Shown: positions 33,131 to 42,316 of the stretch, piece after piece
How positions within the stretch are numbered: position 1 is the first letter of the stretch
Layout: every line of letters starts with the position of its first letter
From: Pseudomonadota bacterium
GTDB taxonomy: Bacteria; Pseudomonadota; Gammaproteobacteria; Pseudomonadales; Pseudohongiellaceae
NCBI GenBank assembly: GCA_027621405.1
Contig: JAQCBT010000012.1
Location: 49,789-113,788, forward strand
DNA: 64,000 bases
Direction of reading: 5' to 3'
The notes under the pieces: model-generated
What the model saw: the letters and a program-made list of their open reading frames with translations, nothing else
Told to the model about the DNA's origin: nothing
The model's database searches: none
Program-made: the position numbers and the translations under genes

Positions 33131-34210
33131 TTACTTCACCGGACGCACGTAACGCTTGATACCACCAACGGGGCCAACCTCGGCACCGAAGATATTGCCG
33201 TGCTTGTCGGCGACCACGCCTTCAGCAGTACAGGTACCGCGGCAATCAGGCTGTGGATCGGGAATCAGGAATTCCACATTACCGGTAATGGCGCTACCGA
33301 CACGGATGCCACGAGTCCAGTGACCGTTATCTGGATTGACGGAACCAGACTCTGAATCCGCTGCGTAGAGCACGTCGTTGTCATCAATGAAGATGCCGCT
33401 GTTACGGCTAAACTGGTACCAGATATCCAGCAGGTTACCTTCCTGGTCGAAGATCTGGATGCGGTTGTTGCCGCGGTCAGCCACGAACAGGCGGCCCTTG
33501 GAATCCATGGCCAGTCCATGGGGTTGACGGAATTGGCCAGGACCCATGCCCCATTCGCCCCATGAGAACAGGTGGTTGCCGTCCGCATCGAACTTGTGCA
33601 TGCGGTTTGGTGTGCCTTCCGCGCTCGAATGACCCTCACCTACGAAGATCGAACCATCGGGTGCTACCAGCACATCGTTAGGGGTATAGAAGTATTCTTC
33701 GTTCTGACCACCGCCTTTCTTGCCGAGTGACATCAGGTGTACACCGGTCGGGCTGAACTTGTGAACCTGATGACCATATTCTTCGTCGCCATCATAGTCA
33801 TTGTACTGATCGGTGCCGCGGGCATCGGCGACCCATACGTTGCCTTCATGGTCCACTTCGATACCGTGTGGCCAGGTGATGTAACCCGCACCGAAGCTGC
33901 GCACCAGGTTGCCATCCTTGTCGAACAGCATGATGGGATTCACGTCAGGATTCTGGATACAGGCATTGGCATTGGCGCCGCAGCGTTCTGCAACCCAGAC
34001 GCTCTCACCGTCAGGATGGATTTCTACCGTACTGGAAGAACCCCAGGGACGATCAGCAGGCAATTTAAAGAAGCCAGACTGGGTGATATAGGGATTCGGC
34101 AGGTCATTTACCGGATCCATATCCGGGCTTCCGCCAACTTGGGCAAATGCAGCAGCGGGCAATACCAGGGCTGCAGCGCACAGTGTGCTGATAAAAGGCT
34201 TCTTGGACAT
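33131..34210 (-). CDS. Secreted NHL-repeat protein, peptidyl-alpha-hydroxyglycine alpha-amidating lyase-like
   Basis: A 359-residue exported protein. The signal peptide ends at about residue 22 (ALVLPAAAFA). The rest is a six-bladed NHL beta-propeller. Repeated blade motifs include WPHGIEVDHEGNVWVADA, TPNDVLVAPDGSIFVGEG and QPHGLAMDSKGRLFVADRGNNR. The closest named relatives are PAL domains, which split peptidyl-hydroxyglycine. No PHM hydroxylase partner is nearby, and bacterial members are mostly uncharacterised. Two ATGs are adjacent; 34210 has better spacing to GAGAG. Confidence 0.78.
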   Translation of the reverse strand: MSKKPFISTLCAAALVLPAAAFAQVGGSPDMDPVNDLPNPYITQSGFFKLPADRPWGSSSTVEIHPDGESVWVAERCGANANACIQNPDVNPIMLFDKDGNLVRSFGAGYITWPHGIEVDHEGNVWVADARGTDQYNDYDGDEEYGHQVHKFSPTGVHLMSLGKKGGGQNEEYFYTPNDVLVAPDGSIFVGEGHSSAEGTPNRMHKFDADGNHLFSWGEWGMGPGQFRQPHGLAMDSKGRLFVADRGNNRIQIFDQEGNLLDIWYQFSRNSGIFIDDNDVLYAADSESGSVNPDNGHWTRGIRVGSAITGNVEFLIPDPQPDCRGTCTAEGVVADKHGNIFGAEVGPVGGIKRYVRPVK

Positions 34211-34510
34211 CATGAGCTCTCTCGTTGTTGTTTTAGAGTTAGGTTGTTCTGGTTCTAAAAAGGGGGGGACAAGGATAAACCACCCTCCTAACGTAGTTCA
34301 ATCCGCTCTCACCAGGCGTGGGCCGATGTTACAGATTGTCATATTTGGGCAATCAGCCGCGAACCGGCCGGGATTGCCATCTTGGAATCATTGGGAAAGC
34401 GGGTGTACCGGCTGGAGTTGCGTTAGTGTCCGTGCATCCACACCTGTCACGCGACGCGAGAAAGCGTGCCAAATTTGTTGCACCCGGCACGGTGCACTGG
34501 TGACTTCTGA

Positions 34511-35125
34511 CTAGCTTGTGGAAGTTCGAGCCAGTAATCCGCTGGCCAGCAGGTAGAGTGTTCCACTAATACCGTTCTGGATGCGATCGAAGTTCTTCTG
34601 CACCAGCATCCAGCGCAGCCGCCCGGCCAGCAGCGCGTAGCTGGAGTCCAGGATCAGGGCAAGCAACAGGAAGGTCACAGAAAGCAGCGCGATCTGCTGC
34701 ATGTACAGGCTACTATCGGTGACGAACTGGGGCAGGAAAGCACTGAAAAAGAGAATCGTCTTGGGATTGGTCAGCGATATCCAGAAGCCCCGCTGAAAGG
34801 AGCCGGTAGCCGTCGCCGCTACAGTGCCGTTGTGGGTAACGTAACGATAGATGCCCATTGCGCCCAGGTAGGCCAGATAGGCTACCCCCGCCCACTTGAT
34901 CCACATCAGGCCCTCGGCCAGGATGCTCAGCAGCCAGCTGGTTCCCACTGCTGCAATGAAGAGCTGGATAATCATAGCCAACCAGATGCCCGCCACGGTT
35001 TGCAGGCCACGCCTGGTACCGGTGGCAAGACTGGTGGAGATTATCACCACAACATTCGGACCGGGGCTGAGGATAAACGGAATGGAAATCAGCAGGAATG
35101 AAATGAAATAGGCTGGTTCGAGCAT
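34511..35125 (-). CDS. LysE/RhtB family amino acid exporter
   Basis: A 204-residue six-helix exporter of the LysE superfamily, with signature LSPGPNVVVIISTSLATGTRRG and SLTNPKTILFFSAFLPQF. It is a different subfamily from the one at 32131. It starts 19 bases after the stop of the secreted protein gene at 35145, suggesting one transcript. The substrate is unknown. Confidence 0.9.
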   Translation of the reverse strand: MLEPAYFISFLLISIPFILSPGPNVVVIISTSLATGTRRGLQTVAGIWLAMIIQLFIAAVGTSWLLSILAEGLMWIKWAGVAYLAYLGAMGIYRYVTHNGTVAATATGSFQRGFWISLTNPKTILFFSAFLPQFVTDSSLYMQQIALLSVTFLLLALILDSSYALLAGRLRWMLVQKNFDRIQNGISGTLYLLASGLLARTSTS

Positions 35126-35144
35126 TATCAGGTCTACCCTCTGA

Positions 35145-35588
35145 CTAGTTGCGAGGTGTTACAACAATTCCAAACTGGTTGATCTCTACCTGCACGTTTT
35201 CCATGGCGCTGATGTCGATGGGTGCACGGGTCGAGACATCGTGTTGCCCGAACACGAACACTTTCAACGCCTCTCCGCGTCGCTCCGGCAGGCTCAGCAT
35301 GGATGAATCGAAACCCTGCGGAATAAACAGGTTTACGACATCGATGCTTTCGCTCGACGATTCCAGAAGCTGTCGCTTGTTGCCATACCAGGCTGACTTG
35401 GTGTCAGGAATCATTGCCAGTGCATCTTCACTATAGACAAAGACCACGTCTACTTCAGTAATCAATATGGCATTGTAGTCCAGTGTGGACTGTACGAAGA
35501 CTGAACGTACTTCGGCCTGGCTGCCTAAACTCAACAGACTAGAAACGACGAAAAAAGCGCTGGTAACGAGGGGTCTGTAATACTTCAT
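35145..35588 (-). CDS. Secreted protein of unknown function
   Basis: I do not recognise this 147-residue protein. A signal peptide covers about 1-25 (cleavage after SLGSQA). The mature part of about 120 residues is predicted beta-rich (VRSVFVQSTLDYNAILITEVDVVFVYS) with no cysteines and no lipobox. The gene is co-directional with and 19 bases upstream of a LysE-type exporter gene. Confidence 0.7.
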   Translation of the reverse strand: MKYYRPLVTSAFFVVSSLLSLGSQAEVRSVFVQSTLDYNAILITEVDVVFVYSEDALAMIPDTKSAWYGNKRQLLESSSESIDVVNLFIPQGFDSSMLSLPERRGEALKVFVFGQHDVSTRAPIDISAMENVQVEINQFGIVVTPRN

Positions 35589-35633
35589 GATCTGGGTAAT
35601 TTGATAGTCGGGTACTGTAAATGCAGGGTAAAC

Positions 35634-35664
35634 AAAAAGGGCCAGCTCAACCGAGCTGGCCCTT
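35634..35664 (-). terminator. Rho-independent terminator
   Basis: On the minus strand AAGGGCCAGCTC pairs with GAGCTGGCCCTT around a 4-base loop, followed by TTTTT. It ends the transcript of the secreted protein gene at 35700-36710. Confidence 0.85.
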
Positions 35665-35699
35665 CCAGTTTATCACTGTTGTACTGTTGTTTCTGTTAC

Positions 35700-36710
35700 T
35701 TACTCATCTGTGGCCACAACGCCAGTTTCGGACTTTGGCGAACCATCGCCATTGAAGCCCATCACTTCATAACGGCGCCAGCCGGCAAGGATTCCAAGCA
35801 ACCCGTGATTACCCTCATGACAGGCGTATTCAAATACCGGGTCAGGTGACGAGCGCAGGGGCACGCGCGCCGACCATGACTCATCCCAGGACAGTGGGTC
35901 GGTCACGGTAAAATCGTATTCCAGGGTATTCTCATCTACCCGGGTAAAACGCTCGAGTACGTGGGCCTGGTCAGACATGCCGCGCAGGTTGTAGTCGTGG
36001 TACCAACCGGTGGTTTCCACCACCAGGGTGTCGCCTTCCCAGCGCGCGATGGAATTGCCTTCCCACTTGCCCTGCTTGATATCGAACTCATCGGCATAGG
36101 GAATGATGCGCGCGGTATGCACCATCTCATTGAGGATCATCACATGATCCTCGGTCTGCACGATCTGCATGTTGTTGTTGTAGGAGCCCGGGATCATGGG
36201 TGGGCCACCGACGAAGCCGGTGATACAGCGGTCTACCGTAGTACGGCCCTCGGGGCCCGCACTCTCGAACACCATCTGCTGGTATTCGGCCTGTCGTGCC
36301 TGACCAGCCTCATTCAGCCGCGGCAGGCGTCCATTGGGTGGATCGTAGATCAGCGAGGTACGACGGTCGGCCACAGTCTGGTTGCCGCGCTCGTACCAGA
36401 ATTCATTGTATGAAATGACTCCCGGCGGATACTGGGCACCCCCCACACTGTCGATAATCAGGTCCCGGTTCTGGCGACGGTTCTCGAACTCTTCCCATTC
36501 TGCTGCCTGCTCCGGGGTCAGGGTCTCAAAGCGCTCCAGCTCACGGGGGCGTACCAGGGGCGTAATGGTGCGAAACGTATAGAAACCCTGAAAATCGGGG
36601 TGACCATATTCCGTGCGGGGGATAGTGCTTTCCTGGGCGTTGCTGGCACCGAAAGCGGCCAATACAGCGGCCATGGTGAGAGACAGTTTGCTCAGTGCTC
36701 GGTTGTTCAT
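35700..36710 (-). CDS. Secreted conserved protein of unknown function
   Basis: A 336-residue exported protein. The signal peptide ends at about residue 25 (AAFGASNA). The C-terminal half contains segments I have seen in a large uncharacterised family of marine gammaproteobacteria and acidobacteria: WEGDTLVVETTGW, LRGMSDQAHVLERFTR and YACHEGNHGLLGIL. No catalytic motif is evident. The start at 36710 has GGAGG 6 bases upstream; an in-frame ATG at 36722 does not. A strong terminator follows. It is divergent from the RnfD-like gene. Confidence 0.75.
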   Translation of the reverse strand: MNNRALSKLSLTMAAVLAAFGASNAQESTIPRTEYGHPDFQGFYTFRTITPLVRPRELERFETLTPEQAAEWEEFENRRQNRDLIIDSVGGAQYPPGVISYNEFWYERGNQTVADRRTSLIYDPPNGRLPRLNEAGQARQAEYQQMVFESAGPEGRTTVDRCITGFVGGPPMIPGSYNNNMQIVQTEDHVMILNEMVHTARIIPYADEFDIKQGKWEGNSIARWEGDTLVVETTGWYHDYNLRGMSDQAHVLERFTRVDENTLEYDFTVTDPLSWDESWSARVPLRSSPDPVFEYACHEGNHGLLGILAGWRRYEVMGFNGDGSPKSETGVVATDE

Positions 36711-36882
36711 CTGAACCTCCAAATCTTGTTATTTTGATGCCTTAACGAGGGGCCTAATCCCCTGAAACTACGCCTGTTTCCGGCATATTTCAAGGGGTAT
36801 GGCGGGTAGTGGTGTAAATTGAATTGGCCCCACGGCTGGTTTATTCTTCCCAGCGACTTCCAACAGGCGTAAGACACAGCAC

Positions 36883-38442
36883 ATGGCAACACCAGTAACA
36901 TCCCGGGGCCACAGCGGCCTCTCCCTCGGGAACTTCAAATATCCCCTTATGCTCATCGCCGGACTCGTTCTGCTCTCCCTGACACCCAGGGTTCAGGGCA
37001 ACGAGGTACTGCTCGCCTCCTTCTATGGGGCAGTGGCGGTATTGCTGGTCTGGCTGGCTACCCAGCTATGGCAGGCGCAGCGGGAAGGGGAGCATTTCGG
37101 ATTTTTCATCCTGTTGCGCCCCCAGCACTATGTTCAGGCCATGGTACAGACCAGTGTATACCTGTACTGGGGCTACTACTGGCGACCGGTGTATGAGCAT
37201 GTCTGGCTGATCCTGGCCCAGGTTCTGTTTGCCTATACCTTCGATATGTTGCTGAGCTGGTCAAGAAAGCGCGACTACACCCTGGGCTTCGGACCGGTGC
37301 CCATCATCCTCAGCATCAACCTGTTCATGTGGTTCCGTGACGACTGGTTCTACCTGCAATTCCTGATGATCGCCCTCGGCTTCATGGGCAAGGAATACGT
37401 GCGCTGGAACCGGGAAGGCAAGAACGTCCACATCTTTAATCCCTCTGCCTTTGCTCTGGGCATCATCTCTGTCTTGTTGATTGCCACGAATACCACGAGT
37501 CTTACCTGGGGCCAGGAAATCGCCTCGACCCTGACCCTGGCCCCCAATATCTATACCTTCCTGTTCCTGGTCGGCCTGGTGGTGATGTATTTCTTCTCCA
37601 TCACCCTGGTAACAGGCATGGCAGCGATCACCTTGTTCGGCTTCAGTGCCCTGTATTCGGCGGTTGCCGGGGTACCGTATTTCATCGATTCGGAAATACC
37701 TGCTGCCGTGTTCCTTGGCCTGCACCTGTTGATTACCGACCCATCGACGTCGCCCCGAACGCCGCTGGGGAAACTGGTATTCGGGCTCCTGTACGGCATG
37801 GGGGTGTTCGCACTCTATACAGTGCTGGGCGTTTTAGGCGCACCGACCTTCTACGACAAGTTGCTGTGTGTCCCGCTACTCAATCTCAGCGTAATAGCCA
37901 TAGACAACTTCGTACGCTCGGTAAAAATGGAGGGCCTGGTGAACGTATGGAAGTCCACCTGGTTCTCGGGACGAGCCAATATCGCCCACATGGCCCTGTG
38001 GATCGTGCTATTCGGATCCATGAGCCTGCTGGGCAAGACTGACGGCAAGCACACGGGAGATAGTCTGCCGTTCTGGCAGCAGGCCTGCGCCGACGGCGTA
38101 TCCAACAGTTGCCAACGTCTCCTGCAACTGGAAACCACCTACTGTGGTGACAACGCCGCTTGGGCCTGCAATGAGCTGGGTGTGCAGTTCAGGGAGGGTC
38201 GCATCGTCGAGCGCGATGAAGAGCTCGCGCTCGAGTATTTCGCCAAGTCCTGTGAACTCAAGTTCAGGGCAGGCTGTGTCAATCTGCTGGATTCGAACGC
38301 TGTAGCCAGGGACGAGCCCCATGAACTGGACCTGCGCTTGTTGCTGCGCGAAGGCGGACTGAATCTAATGGAGGCACCCGTGGAAGAACTCTACTCGCGA
38401 GCCTGCGATCACGACTGGGAATTCGCCTGTGCGAGATCCTGA
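36883..38442 (+). CDS. RnfD/NqrB-like membrane protein fused to Sel1-like repeats
   Basis: A 519-residue protein. Residues about 20-385 contain nine or so membrane helices with the NQR2/RnfD family pattern, including the conserved LLITDPSTSPRTPLGK and NIFNPSAFALG-like HIFNPSAFALG segments. The C-terminal part, about 395-519, is soluble and has paired cysteines at regular spacing (QQACADGVSNSC, AWACNELG, KSCELKFRAGC, RACDHDWEFAC), typical of Sel1/Hcp-like repeats. No other Rnf or Nqr subunit is present, so ion pumping by a full complex is not implied. The next gene, 8 bases on, is FGE-like. Confidence 0.78.
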   Translation: MATPVTSRGHSGLSLGNFKYPLMLIAGLVLLSLTPRVQGNEVLLASFYGAVAVLLVWLATQLWQAQREGEHFGFFILLRPQHYVQAMVQTSVYLYWGYYWRPVYEHVWLILAQVLFAYTFDMLLSWSRKRDYTLGFGPVPIILSINLFMWFRDDWFYLQFLMIALGFMGKEYVRWNREGKNVHIFNPSAFALGIISVLLIATNTTSLTWGQEIASTLTLAPNIYTFLFLVGLVVMYFFSITLVTGMAAITLFGFSALYSAVAGVPYFIDSEIPAAVFLGLHLLITDPSTSPRTPLGKLVFGLLYGMGVFALYTVLGVLGAPTFYDKLLCVPLLNLSVIAIDNFVRSVKMEGLVNVWKSTWFSGRANIAHMALWIVLFGSMSLLGKTDGKHTGDSLPFWQQACADGVSNSCQRLLQLETTYCGDNAAWACNELGVQFREGRIVERDEELALEYFAKSCELKFRAGCVNLLDSNAVARDEPHELDLRLLLREGGLNLMEAPVEELYSRACDHDWEFACARS

Positions 38443-38450
38443 GCCATCTC

Positions 38451-39401
38451 ATGAATGACAAGGCTGCAACAGAGACCAGGAAGGTGCCAGGACGCACACT
38501 AGGCTTCAGTGTGATGACCGTGCTGTCTCTACTGGTCGGATTCTTCCTGTTCCAGCAGGGCAGCCAACCACAGGACATTGCCTCAGCTGAGAGCGTGGTC
38601 TCGACACCGTCCCTGCCTGGCTTCCGCAGTGACATGTGGTTTCTGCCTGCTGACGACATGCTGGGCTTCGTGGAAATTCCGGCCGGGCCGTTTACCATGG
38701 GCAGTAATCCTGCCCTTGACAGGATGGCCTATGAAAATGAGCGATGGTCCAATACCCGTCGTCAGGGCGAGGTGACTTTGCCGACGTATTACATCGCCCG
38801 TTATGAAACCACGATTGCGCAATATGCGGCCTATGCTAAAGACACAGGCATCGCGTCACCGGAGACGCCGCTGGACAGCCCCGGCGCCTTGCCCCTGACT
38901 GGCATCACCTGGCCCGAGGCAATTGCCTATACACGCTGGCTCGACAACAAGCTGCGCACTTCAGAAGACACCCCCCTACCGCTGCGCCAGTTCCTCGATA
39001 ACGGTGGCAAGGTGCAATTACCCAGTGAGGCGGAATGGGAGAAAGCGGCTCGCGGCACAGACGGCAGGGTCTTTCCCTGGCGTGATGCAGCGCCTGCCGA
39101 GCTGGCCAACTTCAATGGCTCCGAACCGAGGGAGGTCACTGCAGTAAACTGTAGTGAATGCGCCTTCGGTCTCTCCGACATGGCGGGCAATGTGTGGGAG
39201 TTCACCCGCAGTCCTTTGCAGGACTATCCCTACAGCGAAGAAGATGATGGCGAAGGCTTGTCTGAAGATGCCCTGTATGTGATGCGCGGCGGCTCCTTCG
39301 CCGATCCGCTAAACAATATTCGAACCGCTATTCGCGGCGGTATCGATCCCGGCGTCCGTAATCCAGCCATCGGCTTCAGGGTGGTGATCAGCACCTACTG
39401 A
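38451..39401 (+). CDS. Formylglycine-generating enzyme (SUMF1) family membrane-anchored protein
   Basis: A 316-residue protein with an N-terminal signal-anchor (about 18-37, FSVMTVLSLLVGFFLF). The rest is an FGE-sulfatase domain with EIPAGPFTMGSNP, YYIARYETTIAQYAAY, LPSEAEWEKAARG, LSDMAGNVWEFT and MRGGSF. The copper-binding cysteine pair of true FGEs is not evident at the C-terminus, and no sulfatase gene is near. It may bind or modify something else. It lies 8 bases after the RnfD-Sel1 gene, clearly in one operon. Confidence 0.82.
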   Translation: MNDKAATETRKVPGRTLGFSVMTVLSLLVGFFLFQQGSQPQDIASAESVVSTPSLPGFRSDMWFLPADDMLGFVEIPAGPFTMGSNPALDRMAYENERWSNTRRQGEVTLPTYYIARYETTIAQYAAYAKDTGIASPETPLDSPGALPLTGITWPEAIAYTRWLDNKLRTSEDTPLPLRQFLDNGGKVQLPSEAEWEKAARGTDGRVFPWRDAAPAELANFNGSEPREVTAVNCSECAFGLSDMAGNVWEFTRSPLQDYPYSEEDDGEGLSEDALYVMRGGSFADPLNNIRTAIRGGIDPGVRNPAIGFRVVISTY

Positions 39402-39518
39402 GTTCCTGTGAACGCCATCACAGGGCCAGGTCAACCTCTCTCCTCATGCCGCGTTAAATAATCCAGGCAGAACGTATTCTTCCGCGCTTATCGTGGTCCG
39501 GCGGACCGAGGAGACTCT

Positions 39519-39932
39519 ATGAAACATCTCGTACTGACTGTTACAACAGGCTTGCTGATCACTCTTGGAACTGGCAGTGCCGACGCCCATCCCCGCCATG
39601 CTGTGCACGGTCGCACCGTCGTGGTCGAAAAGCAGGTAGTAGTCACGCCAGCACCTGTACGGAACCTGGTAGCCCGCTCGGCAGGGGATCTATTCGATAC
39701 CGTGCCATCCCATCACGTGAGGATTGTGCACCAGGGAAGAAACTACTATGTGGCAGACGGCGTGTTCTATGTCAGAGAGGGAGCCCGCTTCCGGGTGGTT
39801 AGGCCTGTAGCCGGGATTCGGGTCGCCGCATTACCGAGAGGCTATACGACGGTTCGCATTGGTGGGGTGGTGCACTATCGCTTTAACGACGTCACCTATC
39901 GCAGGGTTAATAGCGTCTATGTTGTGGTGTAG
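39519..39932 (+). CDS. DUF6515 family exported protein
   Basis: A 137-residue exported protein with a signal peptide (about 1-23, ending GSADA). The mature part is rich in valine and arginine and has the pattern HVRIVHQGRNYYVADGVFYVREGARFRVVRP followed by ALPRGYTTVRIGGVVHYRFNDVTYRR, as in DUF6515. Function is unknown. CGAGGAG gives the start a strong Shine-Dalgarno. Confidence 0.75.
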   Translation: MKHLVLTVTTGLLITLGTGSADAHPRHAVHGRTVVVEKQVVVTPAPVRNLVARSAGDLFDTVPSHHVRIVHQGRNYYVADGVFYVREGARFRVVRPVAGIRVAALPRGYTTVRIGGVVHYRFNDVTYRRVNSVYVVV

Positions 39933-40010
39933 CTGCTGTGTTGTGGAGCAAGCGACTGGAGGGCGTCAGGCGATCCTGACGTCCTCCCTGCTGCTTAAGG
40001 CGGGTGTTGC

Positions 40011-40538
40011 CTAATTACCGTTCGCGATGCCAGCGATCTTGGCATTGAGACGGGCAGTCACATCGGCCGTGACATCGAGAGAGAAGCCAGAAACCACGAT
40101 GCTCTCTGAGCGCAGGATCATGTCGAAACCGCCTTCTTCATAGATCTCATTGATCGCATCTCCCAGCAGGCTTCGATAGCGCTCCACGAAGGCGTTCTGG
40201 CTGCTTTGCAGTGCTGTCTGCACCCTCTCGCCGATACGTTGCAACTGCATCTGTTTGACCTGACCCTCCTCCTGCAGCCGCTGGATCTCGGCAACTGTGA
40301 GCACAGGTGCGTTGTTCTCTATTTCTGCCATCAGCGCGGCCAGCTCTTCACGTATGGAATCCGCCGTTTGTTGGTCCTCGCTGAAAACCTGTTCCAGCTC
40401 TCGTACTTCTGCCTGCCAGGCTTCTGTGCTGAAGATGGCGCGATTTAAATCGAAGACACCGATGGTGGTGTGGGCGAATACGGTAGTGGAGAACAACGCG
40501 GCGAATGCGAGCGTAATACAAGAACCAAGTGATTTCAT
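40011..40538 (-). CDS. OmpH/Skp family periplasmic chaperone-like protein
   Basis: A 175-residue periplasmic protein with a signal peptide (about 1-22). It starts TTIGVFDLNRAIFSTEAWQ, the Skp strand, and continues with a long coiled-coil tentacle (about 40-125) and a C-terminal GFDMILRSESIVVSG strand. Skp carries outer membrane proteins across the periplasm. It is not beside bamA/lpxD, so it is probably a paralogue of the main skp. Confidence 0.82.
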   Translation of the reverse strand: MKSLGSCITLAFAALFSTTVFAHTTIGVFDLNRAIFSTEAWQAEVRELEQVFSEDQQTADSIREELAALMAEIENNAPVLTVAEIQRLQEEGQVKQMQLQRIGERVQTALQSSQNAFVERYRSLLGDAINEIYEEGGFDMILRSESIVVSGFSLDVTADVTARLNAKIAGIANGN

Positions 40539-40615
40539 AATCGACCTCCAGAATAGTCAGGAATTTTCAGGCCAGGTAAAAGATTGGAGTGTCTTTGTGT
40601 TGAAAAGTTGCAGGA

Positions 40616-41092
40616 TTAATTCAGGGATTGGTCGAATAGCTCACTTTCGGCGAGGAGCCGAATCATGGCGATGGCATCCCGGTCCATCTGCACGTAGGCG
40701 GATTTCAGATGCTCTTCCACGTTGACCCGCTCATCATCGTCGTTCAACTCCCGCTTGTAGCGAAAGCGGACAAACAAATAGCCTGCTTGCGGTTCCTCGA
40801 TGCGGGCTTCGCTCTCCGCCTCGATCTGTTCCATTTCCGGGATGGTGCTGGTGTGAATGCTTTCTTCGGGGTAGAGGATGACGTGCTCACAGAAGCGGGT
40901 ATTGCCGACATTGATCGTGCGCAGGAATTCGTTATTGCCCACGGGGCGTAACTGGCACTCCAGGCTGCGATTGAACTTCTCCGGATTGCGAGCCCTTAAT
41001 ACAAGGCCCTGCCAGAGCTGGCTACGGCTGATATCGGAGATGGCATCATTATCCGGCTCGTTAACCTGGACAATATGTTCGAACTCTAGCAA
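40616..41092 (-). CDS. SRPBCC family protein, AtaL-like (DUF1857)
   Basis: A 158-residue START/Bet v 1-like protein matching DUF1857, with FEHIVQVNEPD at the N-terminus and SRSQLWQGLVLRARNPEKFN. These domains bind hydrophobic ligands; the role here is unknown. It is 77 bases upstream of the Skp-like gene on the same strand. Confidence 0.82.
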   Translation of the reverse strand: MLEFEHIVQVNEPDNDAISDISRSQLWQGLVLRARNPEKFNRSLECQLRPVGNNEFLRTINVGNTRFCEHVILYPEESIHTSTIPEMEQIEAESEARIEEPQAGYLFVRFRYKRELNDDDERVNVEEHLKSAYVQMDRDAIAMIRLLAESELFDQSLN

Positions 41093-41197
41093 TGGCGAAT
41101 TTCCTGATGCAGTCGCATTCAGTTTACCCAGTTAGACTCGAATTCCACAACTGCTAGAATGCCAGCCACAGATTCACCCTAGACACAGGAAGCAGTA

Positions 41198-42292
41198 ATG
41201 AATACGGACACTCTATTCAGGCCCTTCGAACACCCTAAATTGTCACTGCCAAACCGCATCGTCATGGCCCCCATGACCCGGCAGTTCTCTCCCAACGGTA
41301 TACCCGACGACAATGTGCGCGATTACTACGTGCGTCGGGCCGAGGGGGAGGTGGGCCTGATACTGACCGAAGGCACCACGATTCCCCACAAGGCTGCATC
41401 CTCTTCTGTGCGCATCCCGCGTTTTCACGACGAAGCGTTGGAAGGCTGGGCAAAGGTTGTCGAGGCGGTGCATGCTGCTGGCGGCAAGATCGCACCACAG
41501 TTATGGCATGTGGGGGTTATTCGCAAGCCCGGTGAAGGTCCATATCCCGATGTGCAATCTGTCTCGCCTTCCGGCCGCTTGCGCCCGGGCAAGGATGTGC
41601 TGGAACCACTGACTAACGCTGAGATCGATGAGTTGATCGTTGCCTATACGAGCGCGGCGGTGAATGCTGTCGATCTTGGCTTTGATGCCCTGGAACTGCA
41701 CGGCGCTCATGGTTATCTCATCGACGATTTCTTTTGGGAAGGCACCAACAGCCGTGACGATGAATACGGTGGTGACATGGTGAAGCGTACCCGGTTCGCC
41801 GCGGCCATTGTGGAATCCATACGTGCTGAAATTGGCGATGACTTCCCGGTGATCCTGCGCTTCTCCCAATGGAAGCAGCAGGACTATGATGCAAAGCTGG
41901 CCCAGGACCCGGAAGAATTGGCTCATTTCCTCGAACCCTTGTCGAAGTCTGGTGTGGACATCTTTCATTGCAGCACGCGTCGATACTGGGAGCCTGAGTT
42001 CGAAGGTTCCAACCTGAACCTGGCGGGCTGGGTGAAACAGCTCACCGGCAAGCCAACCATCAGTGTAGGTAGCGTCGGGCTCACGGAGGAATTCATCGCC
42101 ACCTATCGAGAGGGCGAGGCAGAAGTGGCCGGCATCGACGAGCTGATTACCCGAATGGAGGCCAATGAATTTGACCTGATCGCCGTGGGCCGCGCCTTGC
42201 TCGCCAACCCCGACTGGCCGCAATTGATTCGTACCGGCGAAACGGACAAAATCAAAACCTTCAAGAAAGAACAATTAACCGAACTGTTTTAA
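41198..42292 (+). CDS. NADH:flavin oxidoreductase, Old Yellow Enzyme family
   Basis: A 364-residue FMN-dependent TIM barrel ene-reductase. LSLPNRIVMAPMTRQF is the FMN-binding start. The substrate-binding pair is in ELHGAHGYLIDDFFW, and ISVGSVGL and AVGRALLANPDWP bind the FMN phosphate. The stop is followed 24 bases later by a diheme cytochrome c gene, a likely operon. The physiological substrate is unknown. Confidence 0.9.
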   Translation: MNTDTLFRPFEHPKLSLPNRIVMAPMTRQFSPNGIPDDNVRDYYVRRAEGEVGLILTEGTTIPHKAASSSVRIPRFHDEALEGWAKVVEAVHAAGGKIAPQLWHVGVIRKPGEGPYPDVQSVSPSGRLRPGKDVLEPLTNAEIDELIVAYTSAAVNAVDLGFDALELHGAHGYLIDDFFWEGTNSRDDEYGGDMVKRTRFAAAIVESIRAEIGDDFPVILRFSQWKQQDYDAKLAQDPEELAHFLEPLSKSGVDIFHCSTRRYWEPEFEGSNLNLAGWVKQLTGKPTISVGSVGLTEEFIATYREGEAEVAGIDELITRMEANEFDLIAVGRALLANPDWPQLIRTGETDKIKTFKKEQLTELF

Positions 42293-42316
42293 TGAGAGGC
42301 TCCCTGGAGAGCAGGC

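Noticed and set aside
41501..42274. 257-codon minus-strand open frame
   Set aside because: Antisense shadow of the Old Yellow Enzyme gene.
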